From: Phytopythium helicoides
Taxonomy: Eukaryota; Oomycota; Peronosporomycetes; Pythiales; Pythiaceae
Direction: 5' to 3'
Assembly: GCA_024867545.1 (NCBI GenBank)
Contig: JANFNE010000008.1
Span: 558,001 to 622,000, forward strand
DNA length: 64,000 nucleotides
A program made the position numbers and the translations under genes. Below are positions 47,809-59,015 of this stretch, piece after piece; positions within the stretch are counted from its first letter, which is position 1, and the number at the start of each line of letters is the position of its first letter. The notes beneath the pieces are model-generated. The model ran no database searches. It was not told the DNA's origin and saw only the letters and a program-made list of their open reading frames with translations.

Positions 47809-49473
47809 ATGCTGGACGTCGGCCAGCTCTCCGCTCGCCTCGCGGCCCTCACGGGGCTCGGCGGCTCCAACAGCAGCAGCAATGGCGCTCCATCCATCGT
47901 CTCAACTGCTGCCGGCGCTGTGGTGGCGCTGGTGGTGGCTCGAGAGCTGCTGCGGCAGATCAAGAGCGCCAACGATCCGTTCGAGATGAAGGGCAAGCTG
48001 CCCATGCCCGACACGACGCTGCCCGTGCTCAAGAATACGCTCGACACGGCCAAGAAGCAGCGCCATCGGCTGCACGACTGGCTGGCGGATCAGAGCACGC
48101 TCTTCGGTGCACGCCCGTGGATGATGCAGGTGCTCGGCCGCGCGCCAACGGTCGTGCTCACCTCGCCCGACAGCTTCGAGGACGTGACAAAGCTCCAGGC
48201 GGACAACTTTCCCCGCGGCTACGACTCCAAGTTCACGACGCGCGACTTCCTCGGCCGAGGCATCATCGCCACTGACGGACGCGACTGGTTCTTTCAGCGC
48301 AAGGTCTCCAGCCACCTCTTCTCTATGAAGATGATGCAGGACGTCATGCACGACATTGTGCGCGAGAAGGTCGCCGTGCTCTGCAACGTGTTTGACGCGT
48401 ACTTGGCGCGCGGCCAGGACATTGTGAGTTTTAAGCGAGAGCTCATCCACTTCACGAGTGACGTGTTCGCCAAGATTGGCTTTGGTGTCGAGCTCAACTG
48501 CCTCGAGACAGGCCTAGACGGTGAAACTCACGAGTTTATTGAGGCCTTCTCGGTTGCCTCGCACGCCATCGAGCACCGCTTGCAGTTGCCCGTTTGGCTC
48601 TGGCGTTTCCAGCGCTTCTGGAACATCGGCGAGGAGGCCGAGCTCAAGAAGAGTATGAAGATCGTCAATGACTTCACGTATGAGATGATTGCACGGTCGA
48701 TTTCTGAGAAGAGCAAGCGCGAAGCGAACTCGGAGCCTGTCAAGGACCTCGTGTCGCTCTTCTTAACGACGTCCATGGCCGAGCGCGAGGAAATCACTGG
48801 CGGCGACCAGCAGGTCGAGATGGAGTTCATTCGCGACATGGCGATCAACTTCATCTTCGCGGGCAAGGATACGACGTCGCTCGCGCTTTCGTGGTTCGTT
48901 GTCGCAATGAACCAGCACCCAGAGGTACTCACCAAGATCCGTGATGAGCTCAAGAAGCACGTGCCGGACCTCTTTGACCGCTCGTCAAACCGCATCCCAA
49001 CAATCGACGAACTCAAGCCGCTCGTGTACCTGGAGGCGGTGATTCGAGAGAATCTGCGCCTTAACCCACCGGCTGCGATGGCTGCTCGCTGTGCTGCGTC
49101 GGACACCATGCTTAGCGATGGAACTCCGATTAAGGAAGGCACGCGTATCCTGCTGGCCATTTACGCCTCTGCTCGTCAGACGTCAGTCTGGGGTCCGGAT
49201 GCTGCCGAATTCAAGCCTGAGCGATGGATTGACCCTACGACGAACACCATTCTCGCCGTGTCGCCGTTCAAGTCCATCAACTTTGCCGCTGGTCCGCGCA
49301 TGTGCCCCGGTCGGCATATGGCTATGATGGAGATGAAGATCGCTCTCGCCGTGCTACTGAGTCGCTACGACTTCAAGACGGTGGAGAATCCATGGGAGAT
49401 CACGTACGAAGTGGCAATCACTCACGTTGTCAAGGGCGACCTGATGGTCAAGGTGGTGCCTCACAGCGAGTAG
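47809..49473 (+). CDS. Cytochrome P450 copy 5 (CYP86-clan-like)
   Basis: An intact single exon, 554 residues from MLDVGQLSARLAAL at 47809; an ATG nine codons upstream is possible. The membrane anchor is IVSTAAGAVVALVVARELL. Landmarks: GRGIIATDGRDWFFQRK, FIFAGKDTTSLALSWF, VIRENLRLNPP, FKPERWIDPT and the heme loop FAAGPRMCPGRH. GC content and codon use look higher in GC at third positions than in copies 1, 3 and 6, so it is probably an older, separately evolving paralogue. Same inferred role as copy 4. Confidence 0.93.
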   Translation: MLDVGQLSARLAALTGLGGSNSSSNGAPSIVSTAAGAVVALVVARELLRQIKSANDPFEMKGKLPMPDTTLPVLKNTLDTAKKQRHRLHDWLADQSTLFGARPWMMQVLGRAPTVVLTSPDSFEDVTKLQADNFPRGYDSKFTTRDFLGRGIIATDGRDWFFQRKVSSHLFSMKMMQDVMHDIVREKVAVLCNVFDAYLARGQDIVSFKRELIHFTSDVFAKIGFGVELNCLETGLDGETHEFIEAFSVASHAIEHRLQLPVWLWRFQRFWNIGEEAELKKSMKIVNDFTYEMIARSISEKSKREANSEPVKDLVSLFLTTSMAEREEITGGDQQVEMEFIRDMAINFIFAGKDTTSLALSWFVVAMNQHPEVLTKIRDELKKHVPDLFDRSSNRIPTIDELKPLVYLEAVIRENLRLNPPAAMAARCAASDTMLSDGTPIKEGTRILLAIYASARQTSVWGPDAAEFKPERWIDPTTNTILAVSPFKSINFAAGPRMCPGRHMAMMEMKIALAVLLSRYDFKTVENPWEITYEVAITHVVKGDLMVKVVPHSE

Positions 49474-50060
49474 GACCACAGTAAAAGTTAGTGGCACAGC
49501 CAGAAGCTTGCGAGGCAAGCTGGAAATGGCGCCGCCATCCAGAAAATCTGTACTGGTACGCGTACAACTTTTTTTTTTGTCGTCAGAAACACAAAAACAC
49601 ACCAAAAAAAAAAAATAAATATCTTTGGTCCGCCCCATCGAGCTGGTTCCTGTCAGCTTCGTTCGTGTGCCGGTCGGTCATCAAAGCGGCGACCGCGAAT
49701 GACTCCCAGCAGAGACAGTCGACTGGGAATTTCCCAGCTTCCCAGTGGGAAGCAGGAATGAGGAAGTTCCAGCACGACCGACTGATTGGATAGCCCCGCT
49801 GCTGCACTCAATCATGCCAAGCGCACAGTGGCACGCGGAGGCAAACTCATATCGTATGCTTTGTTGGGAAGACTTGCGCTGGCAAGCGACAGATGGCCAC
49901 CGATCTGCGCGCAGTCGGCAGTGATAGAGAGCGTTTTGATCTTGATTTGGCTGCGCGAACAGAAAGCGCATCACTACTCTTGCCATCACGAATCTGGTGA
50001 AGCAGTGTGACACGGGTGAATTTCGCCTCGCCCCCTGCTCACTTTCGACTTTGCCTCGTC
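49474..50060. other. Intergenic region before the GH81 gene
   Basis: About 590 bp with A/T runs at 49569-49577 and 49603-49617. No gene is supported; promoter of the secreted glucanase gene expected at the right. Confidence 0.4.
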
Positions 50061-53000
50061 ATGGTGAAGTACTGGACGCTCTTGAGCGCCGTAGGCGCTC
50101 TGGCGCTGCAGTTTGCCTGCGACCAAGCTCAGGCAGCGACCTGTGTCGCATCGGGAGCTTACTGCGGCAGCGACTCGGCAGGTTTCAGCTGCTGTGCCTC
50201 GGGCAACTACTGCCAGCGGTGGAACCCATGGTACTACCAGTGCATTGCGACCCCGGCCAAGTGTAGCAGCGTGGAGGTCGGCATCGACTACTACGGCAAT
50301 GATCTCAAGACCGTGTACAGCCTGGAGCCCGCGGAATGCTGCACACAGTGCGCTGCGACGACTGGCTGCACGGCGTATACGTTCGTCAACTACAACTCGG
50401 ACGGCCGGACGGCGTGCTATCTCAAGACTGGGGTGACGTCAAAGGTGTCTTCAGTTGGTGCTGTATCCGCGGCGGTGACGGCTACGCCGACTCCAACGCC
50501 AACGCCGGCACCGACGCCGGCACCAACGACATGTGTGGCGAACGGAGGTTACTGCGGGAGTGAATCGACCGGAGCTTCGTGCTGTGTATCTGGCGCCTAC
50601 TGCCAGCCGTGGAACCCGTACTACTACCAATGCATCTCAAATCCGACCAAGTGCGGGACTGTGGAAGTCGGCGTGGATTACAACGGCGCAGACCTCACGA
50701 CTGTCTACAACCTCGGAGCCGCTGAGTGTTGCGATAAGTGCGCTGCGACGACTAATTGCAAGGCATACACGTTCGTGAATTCCAACAGCGACGGACGTAC
50801 TGCGTGTTATCTCAAGACGGGTACTGGGACGAAGACGTCTTCAGCTGGCGCGGTTTCTGCTTCCGTGTTGAGTCCATTGACGCCAACACCAACTCCGTCC
50901 CCGACGCCAAGTCCAACGCCATCACCGACCCCTTCACCAACTCCGTCGCCAACTCCGTCTCCAACTCCGAGCCCAACACCTTCGTGCGTTGAGAATGGAG
51001 AAAACTGCGGGAGTGAATCGACCGGAGCTTCGTGCTGTGTGTCTGGCTCCTACTGCCAGCCATGGAACCCGTACTACTACCAATGCATCTCAAACCCGAC
51101 CAAGTGCGGGACTGTGGAAGTCGGTGTGGATTACAACGGCGCAGATCTCACGACTGTCTACAATCTCGGAGCCGCTGAGTGTTGCGATAAGTGCGCTGCG
51201 ACGACTAATTGCAAGGCGTATACGTTTGTGAATTCCAACAGCGATGGCCGTACTGCGTGTTATCTCAAGACGGGTACTGGGACGAAGAAGTCGTCTGCTG
51301 GTGCTGTTTCTGCTTCCGTGTTGAGTCCATTGACGCCAACACCAACTCCGTCCCCGACGCCAAGTCCAACGCCATCACCGACCCCTTCACCAACTCCGTC
51401 GCCAACTCCGTCACCAACTCCGTCCCCGACGCCAAGTCCGACGCCAAGTCCGACGCCATCACCGACTCCGTCGCCAACTCCGTCACCAACTCCGTCCCCG
51501 ACGCCAAGTCCGACGCCATCACCGACCCCGTCACCGACCCCGTCGCCAACTCCCAGTCCGACACCATCTCCGACCCCGTCGCCAACTCCCAGTCCAACAC
51601 CTAGTCCGACACCGACACCAACACCGAGCCCAACACCAACGCCTACTTCCACTCCCTCGTCGACCTTTGGGGCATCGTTGTCATCTTCGGTCATTACCTC
51701 GACGACGGGCCTCAGCTCTCTGTGCGCTCCGCTTCACATATCTTCGTCAATTCAAGGAACTCGTCCAATTCCGACAAACAAGTGGTGGGGTAACCTGATC
51801 GCTTGCGATTCGGCGTCGGTGATCCAGCCTATCTGGTCAAACCCTTATGAGTACCAAGTTGTGATCGACTCGACGCCCTTCAGTCTGGCTGTGAGCTATC
51901 CGTACCGCAGTCGGGTGTTTGCCGGTACCACTGGCAATAGCAACGCCGTGATGTACTACTACCACGAGAATGTCCGCGAATTTGTATTCACTGCGAGTGA
52001 ATTCCAGTCAACGTCACCTACTTTCCAGGTCTCTGACTGGAGCGATCTGGGCGTCACAATGCAGTTCAAAACGTCAACAGGTTTAATGGAGTCGTCTCTG
52101 GTGTCTGGATCCGCGTACACATCGGTTTCGTACAGCGGGTTGACGCCGAAGCTAACGTCAGTCGCAGCAATCACATCAATTAACGGCCAGTCGAGCCCCA
52201 GCTCGGTCACCGGATCCAAGTTTACAATCACGTACAACTCTGGGCAGACATGGGTGTTATACTCTCTCTCAAGTGATGGCACCGCAGCAAACCCGATCAC
52301 GCTGACGGTGAGTGGCTCAACGACTCTCACTGCTTCTTCAACCTTCTCGGGTGTCCTGCGAGCAGCTGTCGTTGTCGAGAGTGCTTGGGCGTCGACATTG
52401 GACACCAGCCAAAAGTGCATTGTCCAGGGTGGAACTATTGCCGTGGCGGATGAGTCGACTTACACGTTCAGTTGGAAGACGAAGGGCGACTGCACTGGTG
52501 GGCTACTTCATTTCGCGTTGCCGCACGTTGCCGAGACTATCGACACTACAACCGGTACAAGTAGAGTCTCGACCATGATCGCAAACTCGCCAACGCACGG
52601 ACCCATGCAGGCCTTCGTCTCGGGAAGCTCGTCGCTCAAGTGGACAATGAAGGAAACATCTACACTGCCGACTGGATTTTACCCTTCAACGCCTATCACC
52701 TCGGCCACGGCTACTTCTCAAGGCTTACTGGCGATCCTCCAGAATGAAATCAATGCAGACTGGCCAATGGCACTTGATGCGGGGTTCTATACGAACGGCA
52801 AGCTCATCTTGAAGTACGCAGACTTGTGCTTAGTTGCAAAGGACACCTCTGTTGTCGGATCCAACACGAGCATTCTATCTCAGTGTCTGAGCAAGCTAGA
52901 GTCCGTGCTCGACCCGTTCGTGGCGAATAGCTGGACGTACCCACTGCAGTATGATCGCATCTACGGAGGCGTCATCAGCTCGTCGAGTATTACGCTGAGC

Positions 53001-53771
53001 AATGTCGATACCGACTATGGCAACAGCGTCTACAACGACCACCACTTCCAGTACGGATACTGGCTCCACGCGGCTGCCATTGTGAACTACCTCGACCCTT
53101 CGTGGAGCAAGCTGAGTGCGTTGAACTCGATAGCAACTTTTTTGGCTCGTGACTACGCCACATATGCCACGGACGATTCGTACTTCCCGCGCTTCCGCTC
53201 GTTTGACTGGTTCCAAGGTCACTCATACGCCCACGGCTTGCTGTCGGCATCTTGCGGCAAGGATCAAGAGAGCTCATCTGAAGATGTCAACTCGGCTTTT
53301 GCGCTGTACATGTTTGGCAAGATGACTGGCAACACGCAGATGGAAACGGTTGGGAAGCTCCTGACTCGCGTCAATGCCCATGCCATCCAGTCGTACTACT
53401 TGCTCCTCAACTCGAACACAAACCACCCATCGCAGTACCTCCCGAACAAGGTGGCAGCCATGATCTTTGATTGCAAGGTTGTGTACTCGACATGGTTCTC
53501 GGCCGAGAAGAGCGCCATTCACGGCATTCAGATGCTTCCCGTCTCAGCTGTAACTCCGATTGTTCGAACGTCTCAATTCGTCAGCGAGGAGTGGACTCAA
53601 ATCCTGTCCTCTGTGGCCAGCACTACTGCGACTACTTGGCAGTCGATTTTGAACGTCAATTACGCCATCATCAACAAGAGCAGCGCCATGACCGCACTCC
53701 AGACCTCGGCTCTTGACGATGGACTTTCGCGCTCGTGGGCCATCTACATGGCCGCGTCTTACAGCAACTGA
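50061..53771 (+). CDS. Secreted endo-1,3-beta-glucanase (GH81) with three CBM1-PAN modules
   Basis: 1236 residues from ATG 50061, chosen because it starts a good signal peptide ([20 protein letters not shown]). Three tandem modules follow, each a Cys-rich CBM1-like unit (CGS...[16 protein letters not shown]) plus a PAN/Apple unit ([20 protein letters not shown] ... CYLKTG), the same pairing as oomycete CBEL proteins. Modules 2 and 3 are nearly identical. Pro/Thr/Ser linkers separate them, the last with about 25 PTPS units. The GH81 domain (about 570-1236) begins near [14 protein letters not shown] and holds [18 protein letters not shown] and [13 protein letters not shown]...ESSSEDVN with the expected catalytic Asp/Glu. 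It should act outside the cell on beta-1,3-glucan while bound to cellulose, in wall remodelling or attack on plant or microbial walls. Confidence 0.93.
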   Translation: MVKYWTLLSAVGALALQFACDQAQAATCVASGAYCGSDSAGFSCCASGNYCQRWNPWYYQCIATPAKCSSVEVGIDYYGNDLKTVYSLEPAECCTQCAATTGCTAYTFVNYNSDGRTACYLKTGVTSKVSSVGAVSAAVTATPTPTPTPAPTPAPTTCVANGGYCGSESTGASCCVSGAYCQPWNPYYYQCISNPTKCGTVEVGVDYNGADLTTVYNLGAAECCDKCAATTNCKAYTFVNSNSDGRTACYLKTGTGTKTSSAGAVSASVLSPLTPTPTPSPTPSPTPSPTPSPTPSPTPSPTPSPTPSCVENGENCGSESTGASCCVSGSYCQPWNPYYYQCISNPTKCGTVEVGVDYNGADLTTVYNLGAAECCDKCAATTNCKAYTFVNSNSDGRTACYLKTGTGTKKSSAGAVSASVLSPLTPTPTPSPTPSPTPSPTPSPTPSPTPSPTPSPTPSPTPSPTPSPTPSPTPSPTPSPTPSPTPSPTPSPTPSPTPSPTPSPTPSPTPSPTPSPTPTPTPSPTPTPTSTPSSTFGASLSSSVITSTTGLSSLCAPLHISSSIQGTRPIPTNKWWGNLIACDSASVIQPIWSNPYEYQVVIDSTPFSLAVSYPYRSRVFAGTTGNSNAVMYYYHENVREFVFTASEFQSTSPTFQVSDWSDLGVTMQFKTSTGLMESSLVSGSAYTSVSYSGLTPKLTSVAAITSINGQSSPSSVTGSKFTITYNSGQTWVLYSLSSDGTAANPITLTVSGSTTLTASSTFSGVLRAAVVVESAWASTLDTSQKCIVQGGTIAVADESTYTFSWKTKGDCTGGLLHFALPHVAETIDTTTGTSRVSTMIANSPTHGPMQAFVSGSSSLKWTMKETSTLPTGFYPSTPITSATATSQGLLAILQNEINADWPMALDAGFYTNGKLILKYADLCLVAKDTSVVGSNTSILSQCLSKLESVLDPFVANSWTYPLQYDRIYGGVISSSSITLSNVDTDYGNSVYNDHHFQYGYWLHAAAIVNYLDPSWSKLSALNSIATFLARDYATYATDDSYFPRFRSFDWFQGHSYAHGLLSASCGKDQESSSEDVNSAFALYMFGKMTGNTQMETVGKLLTRVNAHAIQSYYLLLNSNTNHPSQYLPNKVAAMIFDCKVVYSTWFSAEKSAIHGIQMLPVSAVTPIVRTSQFVSEEWTQILSSVASTTATTWQSILNVNYAIINKSSAMTALQTSALDDGLSRSWAIYMAASYSN
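51330..51640 (+). repeat. Minisatellite coding for the PTPS linker
   Basis: Many copies of a 12-bp unit (variants of CCAACTCCGTCA / CCGACGCCAAGT) in frame with the glucanase gene. A shorter array of the same unit is at 50880-50980. Length changes here would keep frame and vary the linker. Confidence 0.85.
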
Positions 53772-53924
53772 TTTTGTCAATAAAAGTGGTTCGCCAATGC
53801 TCTTTGATTGCTTTGTGGCTATTCTTCCTTGAGCGCCTTTACCCAAAAGGTGAATTGCGGGCAAGAAAGAATCCAATACGATGTAATGACTTTCTCAAAA
53901 GCAATTTAGTTGAACACGCGTTAG

Positions 53925-55532
53925 TCATTGTGCTTCACGTGAAGCCAGTGGTGAAACCTTGACCTTGAACGAACCCCTTATCATGTGCGTGATTGCCAGC
54001 TCGTAGCCGATCTCCCACGGATTCTCAATCGTCGAGAAGTCGTAGCGGCTCACCAACACCGCCAGCGCAACCTTCATCTCCATCAACACCATGCCACGTC
54101 CTGGACATATGCGTCGACCAGCCGAAAATGAAAACGCTTGCAAAGGAGAGATTTGGCGAATGGAATGGGTCTTTGGATCAATCCATCGCTCCGGTTTGAA
54201 CTCGCTTGCGTCAGGACCCCACACGGACGTCTGTCGTGCAGACGCATAGGTTGCTAGCATCATTCGTGTCCCTTTCTTGATGTGTGTTCCATCGCGTAGG
54301 ATAGTGTCCTGAACCGCAACACGTGCACTCAACGGCACAGGTGCGTTAAGTCGCACGTTCTCACGGATCGCTGCATCGAGATACACGAGCGACTTCAGTG
54401 CATCCACGGTTGGGATCTCGGCTGTCGGATCAAAGAGCTGAGGCGTATGCTCCTGCATTTCCTCACGAATCTTCTTGAGGACATCTGGATTCTGGTTCAT
54501 GGCAACGATGAACCAACCCATCGCCACAGACGTCGTGTCCTTACCGGCGAAAATGAAGTTGACGGCCATGTCTCGGATAAATTTCATCTCTGCTTGTTCA
54601 TCGCCGCTCGAGATCTCGGAGAGCTCATCGGCTGTGCTTCCGGAGAGGAATAGTGATATGAGATCTCTTGGTGCTGGATTGCTTGAGGTATTGTTCTTCT
54701 TGGTGGAGAGGGAGTCGTTGATGACTTTGTACGTGAAATCGTTGACGATCTTCATGACTCGTTGCAGCTCTCCCTCGGTCCCAATACCGAAGAAGCGTTG
54801 AAATTGCCACCACCAACGAGGGAGCTGGTATCGAATCCTCGTAATGTTTGATGCACGTGCGAAGGCATCGATGAACTCGTGGGTCGTGCCGTTGAGACCC
54901 GTCTCGAGACAGTTGAGCTCGATACCGAAACCAATCTTGGTGAACACATCACTCGTGAAGTGCGTCAACTCGCGTTTGAGACCGACCACGTCCTCTCCGC
55001 GTGCCAGACGCTTGTCAAGCACACTGCACAGAGTAGCGACCTTCTCACGCACAACCTCTTGCATGACGTCCTGCATCATCTTCATGGTGAACAGGTAGCT
55101 CGAGACCTTGCGTTGGAAGACCCAGTCGCGTCCTTCGGCAATAATGAGTCCGCGGCCGAGAAAGTCGCTCATGACATCAAGCGAGTCTTGTCCAAGAGGG
55201 AAATTCTCTTCTTGGAGCTTGACAACATCCTCGAAGTTACCGGGAGACGTGAGTACGACGGTAGTAGGTCGTCCGATGATAGAAAGAACCCATGGTTTTC
55301 CTCCCGTCTTCAAACTCTCTTCAGTGATCCAGTCATGCAGGCGATGGCGTTGATACTTGATAGCGTCGAGTGTGTTGCCGAGAATGGGGATCGTTGAGTC
55401 AGGCTTTGGTAAGCTGTCCCTGGAGCTGGATCGGAACAAGAGGTGATGAAGGACTAGAGCTGTTGCTACGGTGGTGGCGGTCGCGAGGGCTAGCCCCGTG
55501 CTGCGATCGGAGAGCTCTCTAACACTCAGCAT
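53925..55532 (-). CDS. Cytochrome P450 copy 6 (CYP86-clan-like)
   Basis: An intact single exon encoding 535 residues from MLSVRELSDRSTGLALATAT at 55532. It has the anchor (ALATATTVATALVLHHLLF), LPKPDSTIPILGNTLDAIKY, GRGLIIAEGRDWVFQRK, the I-helix AGKDTTSVAM, IRENVRLNAP, FKPERW and the heme loop FSAGRRICPGRG. It is nearly identical to copy 3, but complete at the 5' end and on the opposite strand. Its N-terminus matches the deleted copy 2. It is convergent with the GH81 gene, whose stop is 153 bp away. Inferred fatty-acid hydroxylase at the ER. Confidence 0.93.
   Translation of the reverse strand: MLSVRELSDRSTGLALATATTVATALVLHHLLFRSSSRDSLPKPDSTIPILGNTLDAIKYQRHRLHDWITEESLKTGGKPWVLSIIGRPTTVVLTSPGNFEDVVKLQEENFPLGQDSLDVMSDFLGRGLIIAEGRDWVFQRKVSSYLFTMKMMQDVMQEVVREKVATLCSVLDKRLARGEDVVGLKRELTHFTSDVFTKIGFGIELNCLETGLNGTTHEFIDAFARASNITRIRYQLPRWWWQFQRFFGIGTEGELQRVMKIVNDFTYKVINDSLSTKKNNTSSNPAPRDLISLFLSGSTADELSEISSGDEQAEMKFIRDMAVNFIFAGKDTTSVAMGWFIVAMNQNPDVLKKIREEMQEHTPQLFDPTAEIPTVDALKSLVYLDAAIRENVRLNAPVPLSARVAVQDTILRDGTHIKKGTRMMLATYASARQTSVWGPDASEFKPERWIDPKTHSIRQISPLQAFSFSAGRRICPGRGMVLMEMKVALAVLVSRYDFSTIENPWEIGYELAITHMIRGSFKVKVSPLASREAQ
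53940..55505 (-). repeat. Right arm of a 1.6-kb inverted P450 duplication
   Basis: Nearly identical, in inverted orientation, to 43821-45385; see that entry. Confidence 0.8.
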
Positions 55533-57099
55533 GTTTGTAGTCTTCTTGAGCCGGCGAAGAAGCGAGAGTGAGGACTTGTGAAGGCTGATTCAATCGTTGA
55601 CGTTGCAGTGTGTGGGATGCTTTTGAGATGAGCTGATTATTCGAAGCTACCATAAGTCATGTTCGGCACAGGAGTGGCACATCGTGGGAACGTTTGCGCG
55701 GCGGATCGTACCCACAACTGTCGCGTTTACAAATGCTGTGATACTCGTGTTGTGTAGGAAGACCGCCGACAAGAGCAACGATGCACTCAACACCTCGGTT
55801 CTACCACTATCCAATGCGCATTTCTTGAGTGGCGCTATTTCACTCTGAGAACGCAATACAGTACTGTATTGGCAAATAAACCACTTGACTAATTGATTGC
55901 TTGGCATCGGCATATTTCTACAAGTGAATCTCGACCAGGGCTGCCTATGCAACCAGTGCTAGCAGCAACAGTTGTGTAAACATGGGTCTCGATATTTTTT
56001 CATGGACTGCGGTTCTTTCGTTCTGTGACTTTCGTCCTGTGTTGAAGTGACTTTATTGTGCTCCACTACTGTATTGGCTCACCTAACTGGCGCTGAAAAA
56101 AATATTGGGCTCAAAAAAAAAAAAAAAAAAAAAAAAAAATGCGCAGGCTAAGCCCCAAAGAAAAATCCTCAAAGCGTTTCTGCATCGATCTGATGTCAAT
56201 TAATCTCGAGCTTACCAGGGCCTCAATGTATGAACTTTGAGATCACCGTGATCAGATTGAGAAAAAGCAAGCATCCATTTCGTGTGCACGTGCTTGGAGA
56301 GTGAAGCGATTACCATGGTTCTTTCAAACAATACATAAGCAAAACAAGATGTCGCTGCCAGTGCAGATTGAGAGAAACTGCAGGGTTTGCTTTCTGTACG
56401 AGAAATGGCTGGAAAGTAACTCTGACATGTCTGTTAACGGCAAGTCACTGCTTCGCTTGCTGAAGGAAGTGCTTCCGTCTGCTGTTGTTGCAAAAATCGA
56501 GCGTTCGTCAAAGCTGAATCATTTCGGAGCAGCTCCGCTGATACCATGACGATAAAAAATAGCAAAATGTAAATGGAAACAAACAAGCGGATGGTGCTCA
56601 AAAAGAGGCTATGTGGGCTTTGCTACAAATGCGGCATACCACAGTTCAACAAGCAATTGAGCTGGTAAAAGCTCCGACACGGGAGGAAGTGGAGGAGTTA
56701 GAAGGTCGCTCATGCTCCGTGTCGTTGTATTATATTTTTTTTTTAGTAGTCGTCGTGTGCAAGGAGAAGATCGGAGAGCGCTGGAGCTGAAGCGGGGAAG
56801 AATCGCACGCGCTCGAAAGTATTCACCACGATCCTACTGAATTGATTTGCTGACCCGCTTGATCTTGACTGCTGTATGGATGAGGCGTACTGTCTCCCTC
56901 GAAGCAGATCGCACCGGTGCTGAAGAGCGAAGTATCCAATGACGCTGGTCGCCAAGAACGCGCGCCTGCGATTTGATGGAGGCGCGTGGAGAGCTCGCGT
57001 CTCTCTGCGTCTCACTATGGAGACGCCAAGCGTCGCTCTCTGCTGCGTCTGCAGTGCGTCACACAGTCAAGTTGGCCAGGAACACCGAGGAAGTCAAGC
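55533..57099. other. AT-rich 1.5 kb, possible transposase remnant
   Basis: No intact gene. The plus-strand frame at 56301-56549 (QIERNCRVCFLYEKWLESNS) and, after it, KRLCGLCYKCGIPQFNKQLS (about 56603-56665) give two Cys-pair motifs of the kind found at the C-terminus of PiggyBac-type transposases. This is only a resemblance. An A27 tract is at 56113-56139. Base composition is clearly more AT-rich than in the flanking genes. Confidence 0.4.
56113..56139. repeat. Poly(A) tract, 27 bp
   Basis: An uninterrupted run of 27 As. It could be the tail of an old retrotransposed sequence or a simple repeat; no coding or LINE-like sequence is recognised upstream. Confidence 0.7.
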
Positions 57100-58834
57100 A
57101 TGACGGCGTTGCGATTTGCGAGCGTCGAGCGCGTGACGGAAGAGAGACCGAGGGTCGCGGCGCTCCCGCATGTCGTGGAGAGTATTGCCAGGTTTCTGGA
57201 TGCGCCAGCGGCCTGGGGCTTGGCGCGTGCGTGTGAGCGGGGAGCGTCGGTCGAGATTTTGGAGCGGATCACCAGGTCGCACGCCGTGCTCCGAGATGGA
57301 AAAGCTGCATCTGCACGCCGAGCTTTCGGCTGCGGTTGCCCACGCTGCGCATCGAGGCGACGAGGATGTGATGCGGTGGCTTGTTGAGCGAGTTCCAGGA
57401 AGTGGGAGACTGCTCATGGCTGTCGAGAAGGCTGCCCAATGTGGTCGTGTTAGTGCACTGGAGCTGCTTGCTGAGTGCCCGCACTTTCCGCAGTCGTTCA
57501 TGCTGGGACGAGCGCTGACGCACGCAGCTTCATCTGGACAGCTCAACGCGCTCAAATTCCTGCATCCTCGCTGTCCTCGATCGGATCTAGAGCACGACCT
57601 CGTGGACGCTGCTGTTGCAACTGGCGATTTGTCGATGATCAAGTGGCTACGTTCGTCTCGAAGCGCGTGGTCACCAAACGCTGCGCAAGTGGCAGCAGAT
57701 CATGGACACATGCATGTACTGGAGTGGCTAGCAGAGGACCCTTTTCATCCGCTGCGTCCGATCCAATTGGATATTGCGGCATCGAAGGGGTTCCTCAACG
57801 TTATCGAGTGGGCAACCAACCGGCGGGTTGGATTCTGCACACCTCATGCGTTGGACCTCGCGGCAGCAAACGGACATCTCCACGTCGTGAATTGGCTGCA
57901 CTCGAATCGATCGGAAGGGTGTACGAAGCTGGCGATGGACTTGGCCGCTGGCAATGGCCACCTTGACATCCTGGAGTGGTTGCACACCAACCGAACTGAA
58001 GGCTGCACAACTCGGGCGATGGACAATGCAGCCCGCAACGGACATCTTCACGTCGTGAAATGGCTGGATGCTAACCGTGAAGAGGGGTGCACAACTGCTG
58101 CGATGGATGGAGCGGCTGGAAATGGGTATCTCGAAGTGCTCATGTGGCTACACTTTCATCGAGGCGAAGGATGCACGACTACAGCCATGAACGCAGCTGC
58201 GGGCGGAAATCACCTAGAAGTCGTCAAGTTCTTGCACCACCAGCGAACAGAAGGCTGCACTGTTGAGGCTATGGACTTGGCAGCCTCAAGTGGCCATCTC
58301 GACATGGTCGAGTGGCTTCATCGTCATCGACAAGAAGGCTGCACGACTGCAGCAATGGATCTGGCAGCCAAGCACGGCCACCTTCACATGCTCGAGTGGC
58401 TGCACGCAAATCGAAGCGAAGGAGCAACTGTTAGCGCCATGGACTTCGCTGCTGCCGGCGGCCACCTTCGAGTGGTCCGGTGGCTCCACAAACACCGTGG
58501 GGAGGGTTGTTCGCCCGCTGCGATGGACCTAGCAGCTTCAAACGGGAAGCTCGACGTCGTAAAGTGGCTGCACTCAAACCGCAGCGAAGGGTGCACAACC
58601 GACGCCATGGACGGCGCGGCGGCAAACGGACACTTTGCCGTTCTGCTGTTCCTCGCCGCGAACCGTAGCGAGCAGTGCACGGCCGCCGCCGGCGTGCAAG
58701 CAGCGCTTCACGACCACCTGGAGATCGTCCAGTGGCTGCTGCTCCGCTACCCACAGCGAGTGCAGCGACTCGACCTGCTGCGCGAGTCCTCGCGGCTGGC
58801 ATTCCCCGTGCTCGACTGGCTGAACCGCGCGTGA
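57100..58834 (+). CDS. Ankyrin-type 28-residue repeat protein 2, one frameshift
   Basis: Starts MTALRFASVERVTEERPRVA at 57100 with the family cap LPHVVESIARFLDAPAAWGL. The frame must shift by one base at the A4 run near 57300 (GGAAAAGCTG; relatives imply GGAAAG) to join EKLHLHAELSAAVAHAAHRG, then stays open to 58834. At least ten regular 28-residue repeats follow (EGCTTAAMDGAAGNGYLEVL...), each with a Cys at the same place. The LPHVV...FLD cap is reminiscent of an F-box but too diverged to call. Role: probable protein-binding scaffold, partner unknown. Confidence 0.75.
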
Positions 58835-59015
58835 CCTTGTTGAAGTCGCTTGTCACACGTCGCATCGACCGAAAAGTTGAACTTCGCGCGTGATATTCCG
58901 ATTTCCGTCCAATCACCGCTCTCCTCGTCGCTTTTCCTCCAATCCCGTGCTGGCAGCCTCTGAACCCCCATCTCTCTCGGCCCCACTATGCCGCCTTCTC
59001 CCAAGGGCGGACCAT

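Noticed and set aside
51330..51640. CRISPR-like or other regular array
   Set aside because: The short direct repeats are an in-frame protein linker minisatellite in a eukaryotic gene, without unique spacers.
50812..51694. Val/Gly/Asp-rich minus-strand ORFs opposite the PTPS linker
   Set aside because: Antisense of the 12-bp minisatellite; the plus-strand frame has a signal peptide and CBM1, PAN and GH81 domains.
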